Shown piece after piece: positions 36,901 to 48,900 of a stretch of 64,000 nucleotides of DNA (the first letter of the stretch is position 1; every line of letters begins with the position of its first letter). Position numbers and translations under genes: made by a program. The notes under the pieces are model-generated. The model saw only the letters and a program-made list of their open reading frames with translations, searched no databases and was not told where the DNA came from. This stretch comes from Siderastrea siderea (taxonomy: Eukaryota; Cnidaria; Anthozoa; Scleractinia; Rhizangiidae): positions 55,304,265-55,368,264 of the forward strand of contig OZ034967.1 in assembly GCA_964030785.1 (NCBI GenBank), read 5' to 3'.

Positions 36901-39900
36901 CGTATCTGGCCCTAGACTCTAGTTGCGCTTATTATCCTTTCTTCTATGTATTGGGTCTTTTTGCACAATAAAGTTGTTAGATTTACTCATCTGCGCCTTG
37001 TTCTGTTTTTGTTATGTAGTTCACTTTCGCGTTTACCCTATTACATTCTTACATTAGTGCCCCCTTTCGTTCGCCCTTCTTCTATTACGGTCTCATCTGT
37101 TCAGTTCCCTCAGAGGGAGATAGACCCGGATTTTTGCCCTCTAGAAGTCCCTGATCTCAACAGTCTTAGATGGGTCTCGTGGAACTCTACACCCATTCAG
37201 GAAGTTCCAAATTTAGCAGCCTACAAATCAATTATTACAACCTGATTTTGTACAGGATGTCATCGCTGGTAGAGCTATGGCAGATCCCTCCATGCTTGCT
37301 TTCAGGGATCTGCACCATTTTCTGGCAGGGCAGCTTCACAAATTCCGTGAAACCTGGCTTTCTATCGCCTCGCAGACGGATTGTGATACGGTTAAAGAAG
37401 TTTTTGGTTGGATTGAAGATGGCGTCAATGTCTTCAAATATTTTCAGCGTTTTCGTGGGTCCTTCAAACTTTCAAAGGAGAAAATTTTGACTGTGACTTG
37501 CCTCCTTGCAAAATTTTTCAGAATCATATATCTGTAAACCTTTTCCCTCCTTCATTTCCAAGGGTTTCTCCCCTTAGCCATGTTTGCCTTGGGACTCAAT
37601 ATGGGCTTTTAGGATTTAGCCAACTCCCCGGTGCCTGTTGACTACAGCTTCATCTTATCTTGCCTTGCAATTTTTTCCACATTTCGGACGTTATTTTGAG
37701 CATTATTTTTCTATGATTGTAACGTAAGTGTTCGATTTTTCACCTCAATATAAAGTATTGTTTTTCCCTGTTCAAAGGAGCTTCCGCAAGTGGCTCGTAT
37801 CTTTGTTTCTGCTGTCTAATGCCTCATTTGTCGCCACCCAAATGATTTTAATTTCCGCTTTTGACAGATGTGTGTTTATAAGCGCAAAGTCCTTGAGTCG
37901 CTTCCTCCTTATTCACTCCGGGTCGACCTTCAACAAATTGACGCACGCCTTAATCTGCTTACCTACGCATCCCTATCTGCTCCATATGAAAAGCAGAAGC
38001 AGTCGCTCAAGGAAGAACTAGAGTCTTTTCTTCGTGCTCTTCCGGGGAGAAAATCGCCTTTGTCTGCCTCGCCTCGCGACATTTGTAGGTTCCTTATTTG
38101 GAAAGATAGAAATGGAAAAACACAAGTACATCCCAACGGCTGTCCCTATGTTGGCAGGCGTGATGTACACCCTTGTGGTTGACTCGTTTATAGCCAAGCT
38201 TCGCGCAATCTTTGCGGCAGTTGGACGCCAGGGTGAATGGGAAAGTTCTTTGCAGCTTGGAAACCCCGCCTCTGTTCTCGAGGTCAAATCCTACCTCAAG
38301 ACATTTACTGCGGAGCAGTTGCAAGGTAGGGTTACAGTCAAGCAAACGGCTCCATTATTTCTTCCTAAACTTCATTCTTTGGCACGTTTTTTAACTGTAA
38401 AATGAACTCCCCTGGTATTTCTGCTTAAGAACTTTACATCCTTGCCAGGGATCAAGCGTTCCTCAAAACTCTCTTCTTCAGTGGCGATCGTGGCTCGGAC
38501 TTGGTAAATGTTAAGACCCCCGAGATCCTACGTTTCCTTTCAGATGATGGCTTCCTTTTCAATCACATCTGGGGCAAACACTTCGTGATAGCGCCTCCAA
38601 TATATTTGGTATTTGCCGACACCCTAACCCTGCCATCTGCCTAGTCACCACTATAGAAACGTACGTTGCGATCTGTGACGAATTGGCCATTGATCTCTCT
38701 AAGGGCTACCTTTTCAGACCCTCCACTCCACAGGGAGATGTAGTCGACAAGCCCCGCTCAAGTTCCAGTGCTCAGCAACGGCTGAGCAGTGGGAGAAACG
38801 TTTCATAGCTTACGTTCTGGTTGCGCCATCACTCTTGCCTTGTCCAGGGCTCATTTGGCCGACGTCATGTCCTATGTCGGCTGGAAGAACGGTCAAACTG
38901 CACTGTATTACATGAAGTTGGGGGAAGTTCTCCGCCAAGACTCTTCATCCCACTTGCTTTCTTCTGCATCTGAAGAAGCTTCTAGTTTGTTAAGTCAATA
39001 TACTTCTCTGGACTCCCTCAAAAATTTCATTTGCCCATTTCCTTCTTGTCCCTCAGGCGTGAAGCGATCCTCTCCTTCCTCACAGATTTAAGTTTGGGTA
39101 GCGGGTTTTCGCTGAGTTTGGGCCCTTGTTTTAGAGTGTGGGAGATTTGTTTTTGAGTGTGGGTGCCTTGTTTTTGGGTATGGGTGATTCGAATCTTGTT
39201 TGCCTGGTGCGTTTGTCACCTGTTTTTCGTATTACCGATGCTATAAGCCTAAGGACGCCAGGGCTCCCATTCTCATTATAGAAGTGCAGGTGAGACCGGT
39301 GAAAATAGTTCACTATTTACTGAAAACTTTTAAGTGTAAAATCCCAAGAATGCTATTTCGAACGATATGGTTTCCCGTCTATTTTTCTCCGTCGGCGTGA
39401 TATTCAGATGATATGACGTAATTTCTATTCATGTTCTCTTGTTAAGACCTAGTATCCTCGTATCTTTGCCCACCCGGCTTTACTCCCAAGAAACTCAGCT
39501 ATTTTATAATCCCCATTAAAGCTCAACACTTAAGAAACGTTCCGAGACAATCTTTCTGCCTAGTTCCTTCCTGCGTCCGCTCAGTCGTCAGAAAATACAT
39601 CTTCGGTGTATTACGCACGATGACAGTAAAATTGTGCATAGGTAAACAATATCCTGAATATCGCACCCGTCTTATTAAAAGTGCACTGCAATGGCGGCCA
39701 TGCCTCACTTTTTAGAGAGTTTACGATATATTGTTCTTGCCGGTCCCTCGCGCGAAAATAATACATTCTAATATCATAATTATAATTTCCCAAGACAAAG
39801 TAAAATACAATGATGTCTATGGAAAAATTGATGTTGACTCAACTGCTGAAGAAAACATGACAAATAAGCGATGAAATCAGTGAAATCCTTTCGTGAATAT

Positions 39901-42900
39901 TCAAATAAAAGCTTCTAAACGACAGTTTACTGTGGTCGTGCCTCAGAGGTTTCAGAGATGATGGATTTACGCACGATATTGTTCTTACCGGTTACGCACG
40001 CGAAAAAGCCATAGTATCATATTCACTTTTGTACAGTAAAAGCCATTTTTGAATCGAACGTTTTAAAGCTAGAAGGTAAAAAAAAATTACCGGGCCTCGA
40101 ATAGATGCCGCGTTCAAATAAACATCGGGTCTTAAAGAGGTAAAAAGGTAAAATAAAATTTTGTCAGTTGATACTGACTTCAGCTGTTGAACAAAACATT
40201 CAAGGGTACTAAGCAATAAAATCCTTATGTGAATATTCATATGACAGCTATTGAACAATACTTTCATGTGGTGTGATTTATGATGCTTTACAAGGTGTTT
40301 CTGGCCTTACAGTCTGTGCATGAAATCCTCAAACGTAAACATTTGAAACATTGAAATAATAAAAGGAATTGAGCGGTACTTTCCTGTGGTGTTGTTTATT
40401 ATGCCTTTCAACGTGTGTTGCGAACTTCGCTGTAAGGGTTCTACAGAGTGCAATGTTCAACAGCTATTCACTTACCTTTTATCGCTGATAATCCCAAACC
40501 ATTCTGCTCAATAAGTACAACGATGAATATACTTAAAAACCTCACTGCTCTAGAAATTTTCATGACGAGCTTCATGGACGACAACACGCTACGTTTTATA
40601 CTTATTAGCTATTGTGGTCTATTGTTTTCTCACTGCGAAAAACACACTTAGCTGCACTCGTGTTAAGTAAGAAGTCCTGTCACGTGTTTTGAATAATCGA
40701 GCCAGTGGATTATGCCAGTGGAACGTATTGTATGCGCAAAGTTCAATTGAAATTGGTGGCTCCTGAAACATTGCCAAATGGAAATGTAGAATTATGTAAT
40801 GCATAAAATTAATCTAATCATCATATTGAAAAAAAAAACCTGAATAATACAACCACAATTAATCCACACTTCTTTGTTCAAGCACGTGGTTTCAATCTCA
40901 TCGCATGTGTAATTGAGTTTAGGGCGAATTGGAAAACGAAATACTTTTTAATAATTTAGTACATTATACGCTGCTGGTCTATTGATCAGTAGGTTGTCTG
41001 ACAATTCTTGATTTAAACCGCAGTTCATATACTTTTTGTGAGTGTGGCGCTCAGTTGAGGGTTTGCTCTATGCTCTCAAGGCGACCTTTGGTGATGTCAT
41101 TGTTCACTTCTTGCAAAACTTCAAATTCACCTGATAAACTAACAGACATCACATGTACAACTAGAAAAAACATATAGTGTAGTTAATACACCAAATCTGA
41201 CAGAAAAAAGCAGAGGAAATGGGTTTCAAACAATGCATTAAAAGTAGCCTGTTCCAGGCGTTCAGATAGTGGAGCGCGAGCGAAAAATAAAGCGCGAGCA
41301 AAAGAGCGAGAAAAAAAAAAACGATTTTTCGCTCGCGCTCCACTATCTGAACGCCTGGAACAGGCTACATTAAAAGTTGAACATTGAGGCTGTATGGTTG
41401 ATTGGCAACACTGTCACAGTCAGCCATGCACACTTTTCAAAAAGTAGTACCTCCTTTAATAATATCCCCATTTTCCTCTCACATTCGCTACATTTACCAC
41501 ATGTGAAAGTCTCTTACAATTTACCGTACGTTTTTCAAAATTTTCGATAATTTAGATCTTGCTGAGATCAAAGGCAATTGGTTACATGTAAAACATCCGA
41601 GCGAAGTCTCATTTTTATGCTCTCACCGTCTTCTTAATTTCGCTGATGAATTTTAGCGGAGCCTGCGGGCAAAGCCCGCCAGCGGAGCTCCATTGCTAAG
41701 GAAATTTGGTAATGTCGATGCGATCGATGCAAAAAATTTTGGTTGTGACGTCAGCGTACGTCCGTCCGTCCGTACAGACTCTGGGGGAGGGGGAGGGAAG
41801 TCCCAAGGCAACCCGACTGGGAATGGAGAATGCCATCTTTTCTTGGCGGGAAATCGCGCGGTGCTTTTGGGCAACCGGCGTTTTTCTTGGCGGGAAATCG
41901 CATGACCATCGTCGCTTTTGAAAAAGAGGTTTCTTTAAAAAGCTTAAGTTTATTTAGCAAAACGATTGTTCGACGGTACTGTAGTTTTAAACTTGAGAAA
42001 AAAACATTTAATACCTATAAATGGAAAGAAAAAGTTCAAAAAAATACTGGTAGCAGGCGAAAACTTCAAGTTGCGAAAGCTGCCTTCAAAGGACCTCATC
42101 GCTTTGTTTTCTTCACGGCGGAGAGCTTGCCTTGTTCTGAAACACAACCGAGTAAGTGAAGTTTTTAAAGGGTTTAAGGTGCATGATTTTGAGTATTTAT
42201 TACGGTCAAAGAAATTACATTTTGAAATTGAATTTATGTCATTAGAAATGTGTCATTTACTTTTGACTTCAAAAAATTATTAGAAAACGAGCTCAGATTT
42301 GTGACAGATGTAGTCTTAGAATATTTTGCCATGCTGGAAGTGTAATGCGAATTGCATTTAAGTATAAAATTACGGATTTTCGAATAAACTTTTTCAAAAA
42401 TGATGTCTCTGTTTATTATTTTGTGTTTGTTTATTCATAACAGTAGGTCAAAGCACAGTCGCAAGGCAACTGCACAAGCATCACTTACGGCGAATAATTG
42501 CTTTCAATTTTAACTGTCGGATCGGTTTGTGCAATTGTCGATTTTCTTGTCCTAGAACTTTTCAATAGTAAGCGAAGCAGTTGTCGGTTTAAGACTATTT
42601 TATCCGAAAAGCTTCCGAAAAACAAGTTTTTTTGCGTTCCTCAAAGCGCCTAACTTTAAATGGGCTTACTTCGCATCCGCAAAACTTATGCCATAATTTA
42701 AAGCGTGTTTGGTGTTTGCTCGTTTTCAATCTTGATGGTATAAATTTTGACCAGACTAATAGGGGCAATTCATGTTATTTGTTAACTAAACATCCGAACG
42801 CGATGAAGATAACCCATTTACTTCAGAATAAGTTTTATTTTAAAATAATAAAATATTTCCTGACTCAGAGCGCAATAAAAATTAAAAACTGTTGAAGTGG

Positions 42901-45900
42901 AATATTTCGTCCGCACCAACCGAACTTCATCAGCCACGGTAGAAATGTGAATATTAAGAAGGGTTATATCACTTCATAAGGGTCTCAAGGGGCCTAAAAT
43001 AGTGTTGTAGATGTTGGCTAATTCGAAGCCATAGTCTTTATTGAAAGAGGGCTTTCGTAACCGGATCTCAATTGCTTCCCTTATGCGGCGTTTGAACGTG
43101 TTGCTTTCCGTGGCGAGAACTTTTGTTTTGCTGGAATCCACCGAATGTCCCGTGAGCTGGCAATGTTCGCGAACGGCTGATGAGTCCCTTGAAAGATGTT
43201 CCTTAATTCTGGTTTCAAGCACGCGAGACGTTTTGCCAATATATTGTTTGTTGCATTGATCACAATGAATGTGATAAACTGTGCCACACTTCTTTAGGTT
43301 TTCAGTTTTGTCTTTTGCGCTCTGAGTCAGGAAATATTTTATTATTTTAAAATTATGTTTCCAGAGCAGGAAAACAATATTTTTGATTGTAAGTTTTATT
43401 TTGTTGTTGTACATGAGCGCCGTTTCAAGTTCATTCAAGCCAACAACCAATAATCCAAGGAGATTTGACAAGCCTTGACAGTTAATGACAGGATACGGAA
43501 ACATTTAAAAAACCAAGCAAGACTGCTCCTGAGTAAAATATGTGTTCAGTTTGATGCCCGAAAAAAAAGATGAAGCTGTGCTCAACCTCTAGAATGACCT
43601 TTCGAGCTTGGTTTTACAGAACAGATCCTCAAAATATTGGAGGACAATTCGGAACACTTTCGGGCTTTTTGAGAAACACTTTTCGAAAGGGAACGAGCCA
43701 AAGAAAGCCCCGAAATATATTTCAGAGCGAAAAGTTTCAGGACTATTTTTGCGAAACGAGCACCAGTTTATTCCTTGGAGGCTCCGCTTTTAGGCATGGC
43801 TAAAGCTATATATTACCCTCTTTAAGACCATTTATCTCGGCTGGTGACATTCGGTGGTATTGGTGTCGGAGAGGGGGATTGGGAGGAGATGGTCCACCAT
43901 TACGTCACGCAAAGCTCGTCAAGAGAGTATGTGACGAGCCAAAAAACAGCTGCGTAGGAGACTAGCCTAGCCTTCAACGCAGACATTCTTTGGGCTCATC
44001 ACGCTCTCTTCCCCACGAACCGTGGGAAATGAGTCGATTGCGTGGCTACCTCCGGCCTCGGTCCACACCGAAGGGAACAAACAATGGCTCGCGAAATTCG
44101 GTAGCTGTGCGAAAACGCGATGCGCAGGTTCGTTGGTAGCCAAGTTTCAGCTCGACGTTCAAGAAACGTGACCTACAATGAGGTGATAGCCTCTCCACGG
44201 GGGGGGGGGGGGGGGGGGGGGTACTCCCTCATAATACCTATAAGGATATGTGCCACCCAACGGGGTCGTGATTTTGGGACTCCTGATCTAACAAGGGCTA
44301 TCCATATTTGAGATGTTTTCCAGAACGGCGTGTAACACTGAAAACGCACGAAAGCTTCAAGGTATCAGCAGCGCTTTTAACTTATTTATAGGGAAATAGA
44401 TAAATGGTTAATTAACTAATAGGGAAGAGAGATATAAGTCGAACAAACAAAGAAATAACTCTTCTAAAAGAGGTACCGGTACTAAAAAATTTCCAATTTC
44501 TAGAACGGGGTATCACCTTGAGTGCAAAACTTTTCTAAAACGGGGCAAGAGATGATAATTTTGGAGGCCTGGACGGTACACACCGTACACTCACCCAAAA
44601 CCTACTCGAGTACCCTCCGGATAGCCTCTCCTCCTGTATTTACAGTTGACTCCCGATAACTCAAAGCTTCAAGGGAAATCAAAAAAGGTTCGAGTCATCG
44701 GGAGTTCGAGTAATCGGAGAATGGGATTCCTGCTGACACCACTTATTACATATATTCTCACAAGAAGAACTGAGACGTTTTGTGTACCAAAACACCAGGA
44801 AACTAAAGGAATTGACACAGAGGACAAATAGAAACGTCAAAACTAAAACGCTGCTAATTTTTTTTATGGAGCGTGGTTTGTCTCACTACACTGTGACAAA
44901 CGAAGTTCGAGTTATCGAGGGTAGGGGGCCAACCATTTAACTTCTGAAGGGGGGGTTGGGTGATTTCGAAAAAAAAATTATCCTTCTGTTGTTGTGCTAA
45001 CGGCTGGAGTAGCATGTCAACAAATGCCGATAACTTCTCTGTTGGACCTGAAACTCCCGAAATTTTAGGTCTCCCAAGTCGGTTTGCGGATTTTCCTAAG
45101 GGTGTAAGGGAAGGTACGTTTTTTCTTGGGGAGGGGGGAAGGCTGGGGAATTTTGGCATTTTTTCCCAAAAAAGTGTTGGCCCTCCCTTGCGTTTTAATA
45201 AAAAAAACTCCTGACCCCCACCTTTAGGTGACTGACAAAAGCGCGACCCGGCCTCCCCTCACTACTACATGGTATGTTCCATGCTTTAGAAACCTCAGAA
45301 CGTTTCGCTTGTGAACGCAAAGTGTTTGAATATGAATATATCTCGATATTGAGTGTGTGCGTACTGAAACAAGGAAAATGCGAACAATCAGTGTGGGATA
45401 TTTACGTTTTATAGCTGAAGTTTGAATATGGAATTATTTGAGTACTATAAAAGTTTTGAACATAAAATATCTAAGGGAAAATACACGCGCTTCCTTCTCC
45501 GACTAGCTGGCATTGCTGTTGGTTTTTTTAACAGAAAGGTTTATTTGTTTAGCGTGCGAAATCTGCCTCTCAAAAACAAATATTTCCAACATTTCCGACA
45601 GGGTAGAGCGCATTGTTGGATATACTAGTAACTCTTCAGAACTAAATGACTCAGGAGATCAGGCAGCGGATAGCCAACAGCAATAAGCTGAAGAAATGAT
45701 ACCTGAGTCAAGTACTTCTCGATACGGACGAAAAAGGACACGAGTCCTCCGAGAAAAACTATGTGCCATGGCATAATACTAGTACCTATAATAAAACACC
45801 AAATTAAATCAAAGAAGGTGAAAAGAAAAACTTAACTGATCTGTAAGAAAAATGGAAAGCAACATCACAAAAATCCTCATCAAAAAATTCTGGAAAAGAT

Positions 45901-48900
45901 GTGTGACCCTCCCTTGAATAGCTCACATGAGGTATGGCCCTCTCCATTTGGTGCTCACTTTCACTGATGACCCTCTCCTCTGAGGCCCCAGCCCTCCCCC
46001 CCTAATAAAAAACGTACCTTCCCTAAAATGCTGGAATTCGAGGCGGGTTTGGTGTTTGACAAAGCCATTTTTCAGCCATTTCGTTAATGTGGTGTTCATT
46101 GTGAAGTACTGTAATTAATTGTTGTACTGTGAGGGATGTCTTTTCAACCATAGGTACTGCAAGAGGCCTCAGTTTTCCATGTTCGTGTATGTTTTCTAAT
46201 TGAGTTTGCCCCTCATTTTTCTTGCCAGCTGGGCTTATGGACACAGATGTAGTCCCTTTGTCAGCTTTCCTGATGTTAATTTCTGTGTTATTTTTTGTCT
46301 CTAAGTGCTTTGTGTTCTGCTGGATGCAGATTATTGTACTGTACTGTTCTGTAGCACTATGCACGCACTATGTACTGTACTGTAGGCGCATTCGCCTTGC
46401 AAATGATTTAAGTCCAGGAACAGGTCTGACTCCTTTCATCAGTGGAAAGGGGTCACCTTCTCAATGTTTTACATTGGGTGTTAAAATTAATGTACTGTAT
46501 TATAAAGGTCAGTCAAAAACTCTTAGATAAAAATTAATAGCAGCAATATATTCGTTCAAAATTTCTTTCACAGATCCTTTATAATTTGATTTATAATGAA
46601 GGCCTACACCTGTACAGCGCCGCAAATGATCCCGAGACCGCAAATGATCCCCAACCACAAATGACCCCCAAATTGGACCGCAAACGATCCTAGGACCACA
46701 AATGATCCCCACAGCGGACCGCAAATGATCCCGCTGAAAAAATTTGGAATGGCGTGGAGTTTTAGTGAACGTGAAAGTACTGTCCAAAATAAATCAAAAA
46801 ACAGAAAAATCTCTTATTGATCAGTGAAATAATAACAAAGGCCCTAGACCACGGTGGCATGGAAGGCAAACATGATTATGTTAAAATAGATATATATTTT
46901 ATATTCATATGCATACACAGCTCTCATGGATGGCCGACCGATGGCCGACCTAGTCCGCGACAGTCGAGAAAGCCACGGGTTTCCAGGGCGCGGTGATTGA
47001 CATCTGGCTTTGAAATAAAAGGTCACTAAACGTGTGAGAAGGTCACTAGCCCATGTATAAAGGCAGTGTCCCGCGATCGCGCTTGTAGAAATGACTAAAC
47101 TGGTCTCCAATTTGATTACTCTCGTCCTTTCATTTTTTTTTTGGTGGCGTTAATGCTGGTGAAGGTGACAAAGACCAGAAAAATGAAAGTGATATAAAGA
47201 AAACCGGGGTAAATTTGGATCTTGTCTTTTGTGCGTGTGGCGGAAATCCCGCCGGTATTATCCTTGGCAGCCGATACCTTTTATAGGTAACTATTTGAGT
47301 TGTCACGCAACCAGCTGTCAAACGTGCATAACTTGTTGCATCGAGCTTGTTGTCGTCGATTGCGGATACAAAACAGTCCAACCAACACTGAACCAACGAT
47401 CGATTTGATTGTCCAAGTTTAATCAGATTAGTCAGGTTTCACGAGTGCTCACAGACTCTTACACAGTGGAAGCTTGGTTTAAATGATTTCGGTAGAAAAT
47501 CACAATACATTAAAGGTTAGAAAACTGGCAATATTTACGGGTTAAATGTGAAATTACCGTGTGAAAAATGTTAACAAAGACATACTCACCAAGCTCGCCG
47601 CTCGACACGAAAACTCAAAACACACGTGTGAGCGAGAGCTTGGCGACTAAGTCACGTGACATAAAACGCGGGAAATAATAATGACCGGTCAATGTTCGGC
47701 TTTCGGCTTCCTGTCGGCAACAGAGCTGGTTATACCCACCTGAGAAATCAGAAAAGTAATCTATATTGTAAATTTGAGTGTTGAAGTGAACCCATTGATT
47801 TTTCCACTGAGCATTGCTCTAGAAAGGAAACGTTAGCCCGCTCGAGACAAAGAAATATATATATTTGTAGCAGGATGGTAAAATCAGTTAACATATGAGC
47901 GGTTGCAAATTTTCTCGTGACTAGCGCTTGTACTACTTGTACATGTGTAAGAAGGCATTCTGTTATTCTGCTAACAGATCGTAAAAAATACACAAATTAT
48001 TAAAACCAGTATACCTACAACTTGCATGCTAAACCAAAGGTACAAAAACAATTGCGAATTTAAAGAACTACATTACATCGTAAAATTTTTTGTGACTCGA
48101 AATGAAATATTTTTAAAAGTCATGATTTATGAGGCTAAAAAGTGCTTTGGGGAATAGCAAAGACAAAGGCTCCAGTATCCACATTTAATATTCCGTAGAC
48201 CTCGTCATGCCTCCGTCCACGCCATTCCAGAGTCCACGCCTTTACAGCGTCATCGCCGTTCTATTGTCCACTCCATTCCTACTATTTAGCGGGATCCTTT
48301 GCGGTCCGCTGTGGGGATCATTTGCGGTCCTAGGATCATTTGCGGTGCAATTTGGGGATCATTTGCGGTCGGGGATCATTTGTGGTCTCGGGATCATTTG
48401 CGGCGCTGTACAGGTCGCCTACTAACCCCATCCACACCCCCCAAAAAAATACATGCAGAACGTTGGAGAGAGAAAAAAATATCTTGCAAGCACTTACCCC
48501 AAGGAAAAAATTTCATGGGGAATTAAGGGGTTGAAAAAAAATTCATGCCTATACCAGATCACCCAACCCCCCCTTCAGAAGTTAAATGGTTGGCCCCTAA
48601 AGGAATTCACTTCGAGTTAGCGGGAGTTTCGAGTTATCGAGGGTTCGAGTTACTGAGGGTAAAATTACAGTGAATGTACGGAGCAAATCCAGGGGAAATC
48701 AATTCTGGTCCGAGTTAGTGCGAGGTTCGAGTTTTACCGAGGGTTCGAGTTACCGGGAGTCAACACTGTAACCCCGATTCCCTTCTAATACCCCCCCCCC
48801 CCCCCCCGCGGGTACTCAATAGAGGGAATACGAAAACCAGCAACAGCCATAGAGTGTTGATGGAGTTTAAGCAGGTAAATTTTTCTCGCTTGGAGTATCT

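Larger units (their letters stand above)
34807..39091 (+). mobile_element. Degenerate tyrosine-recombinase retroelement (DIRS/Ngaro-like)
   Basis: Three decayed coding blocks lie in order on the plus strand. First comes a gag-like start at 34807 (MADALQPAVQRPRAD). Then a gag block at about 36440-36862 ends in a zinc knuckle CFRCSRAGHYANR. After a short block at 37277-37500 (RDLHHFLAGQLHKFRETW) comes a tyrosine recombinase from 37868 to 39091. The recombinase is spread over several frames, but its end is clear: GETFHSLRSG gives the H-x-x-R box, MSYVGWK the His/Trp box and ALYYMKL the tyrosine. I found no intact reverse transcriptase/RNase H core, so most of it appears deleted. Association of gag and YR suggests a DIRS-order element; Crypton is less likely given the gag knuckle. 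Inert by frameshifts and stops. Confidence 0.65.

Noticed and set aside
46611..48413. CRISPR-like spacing of the CCGCAAATGATCC units
   Set aside because: Spacers are 3-10 bases, partly shared between units, and the context is eukaryotic; not a CRISPR array.
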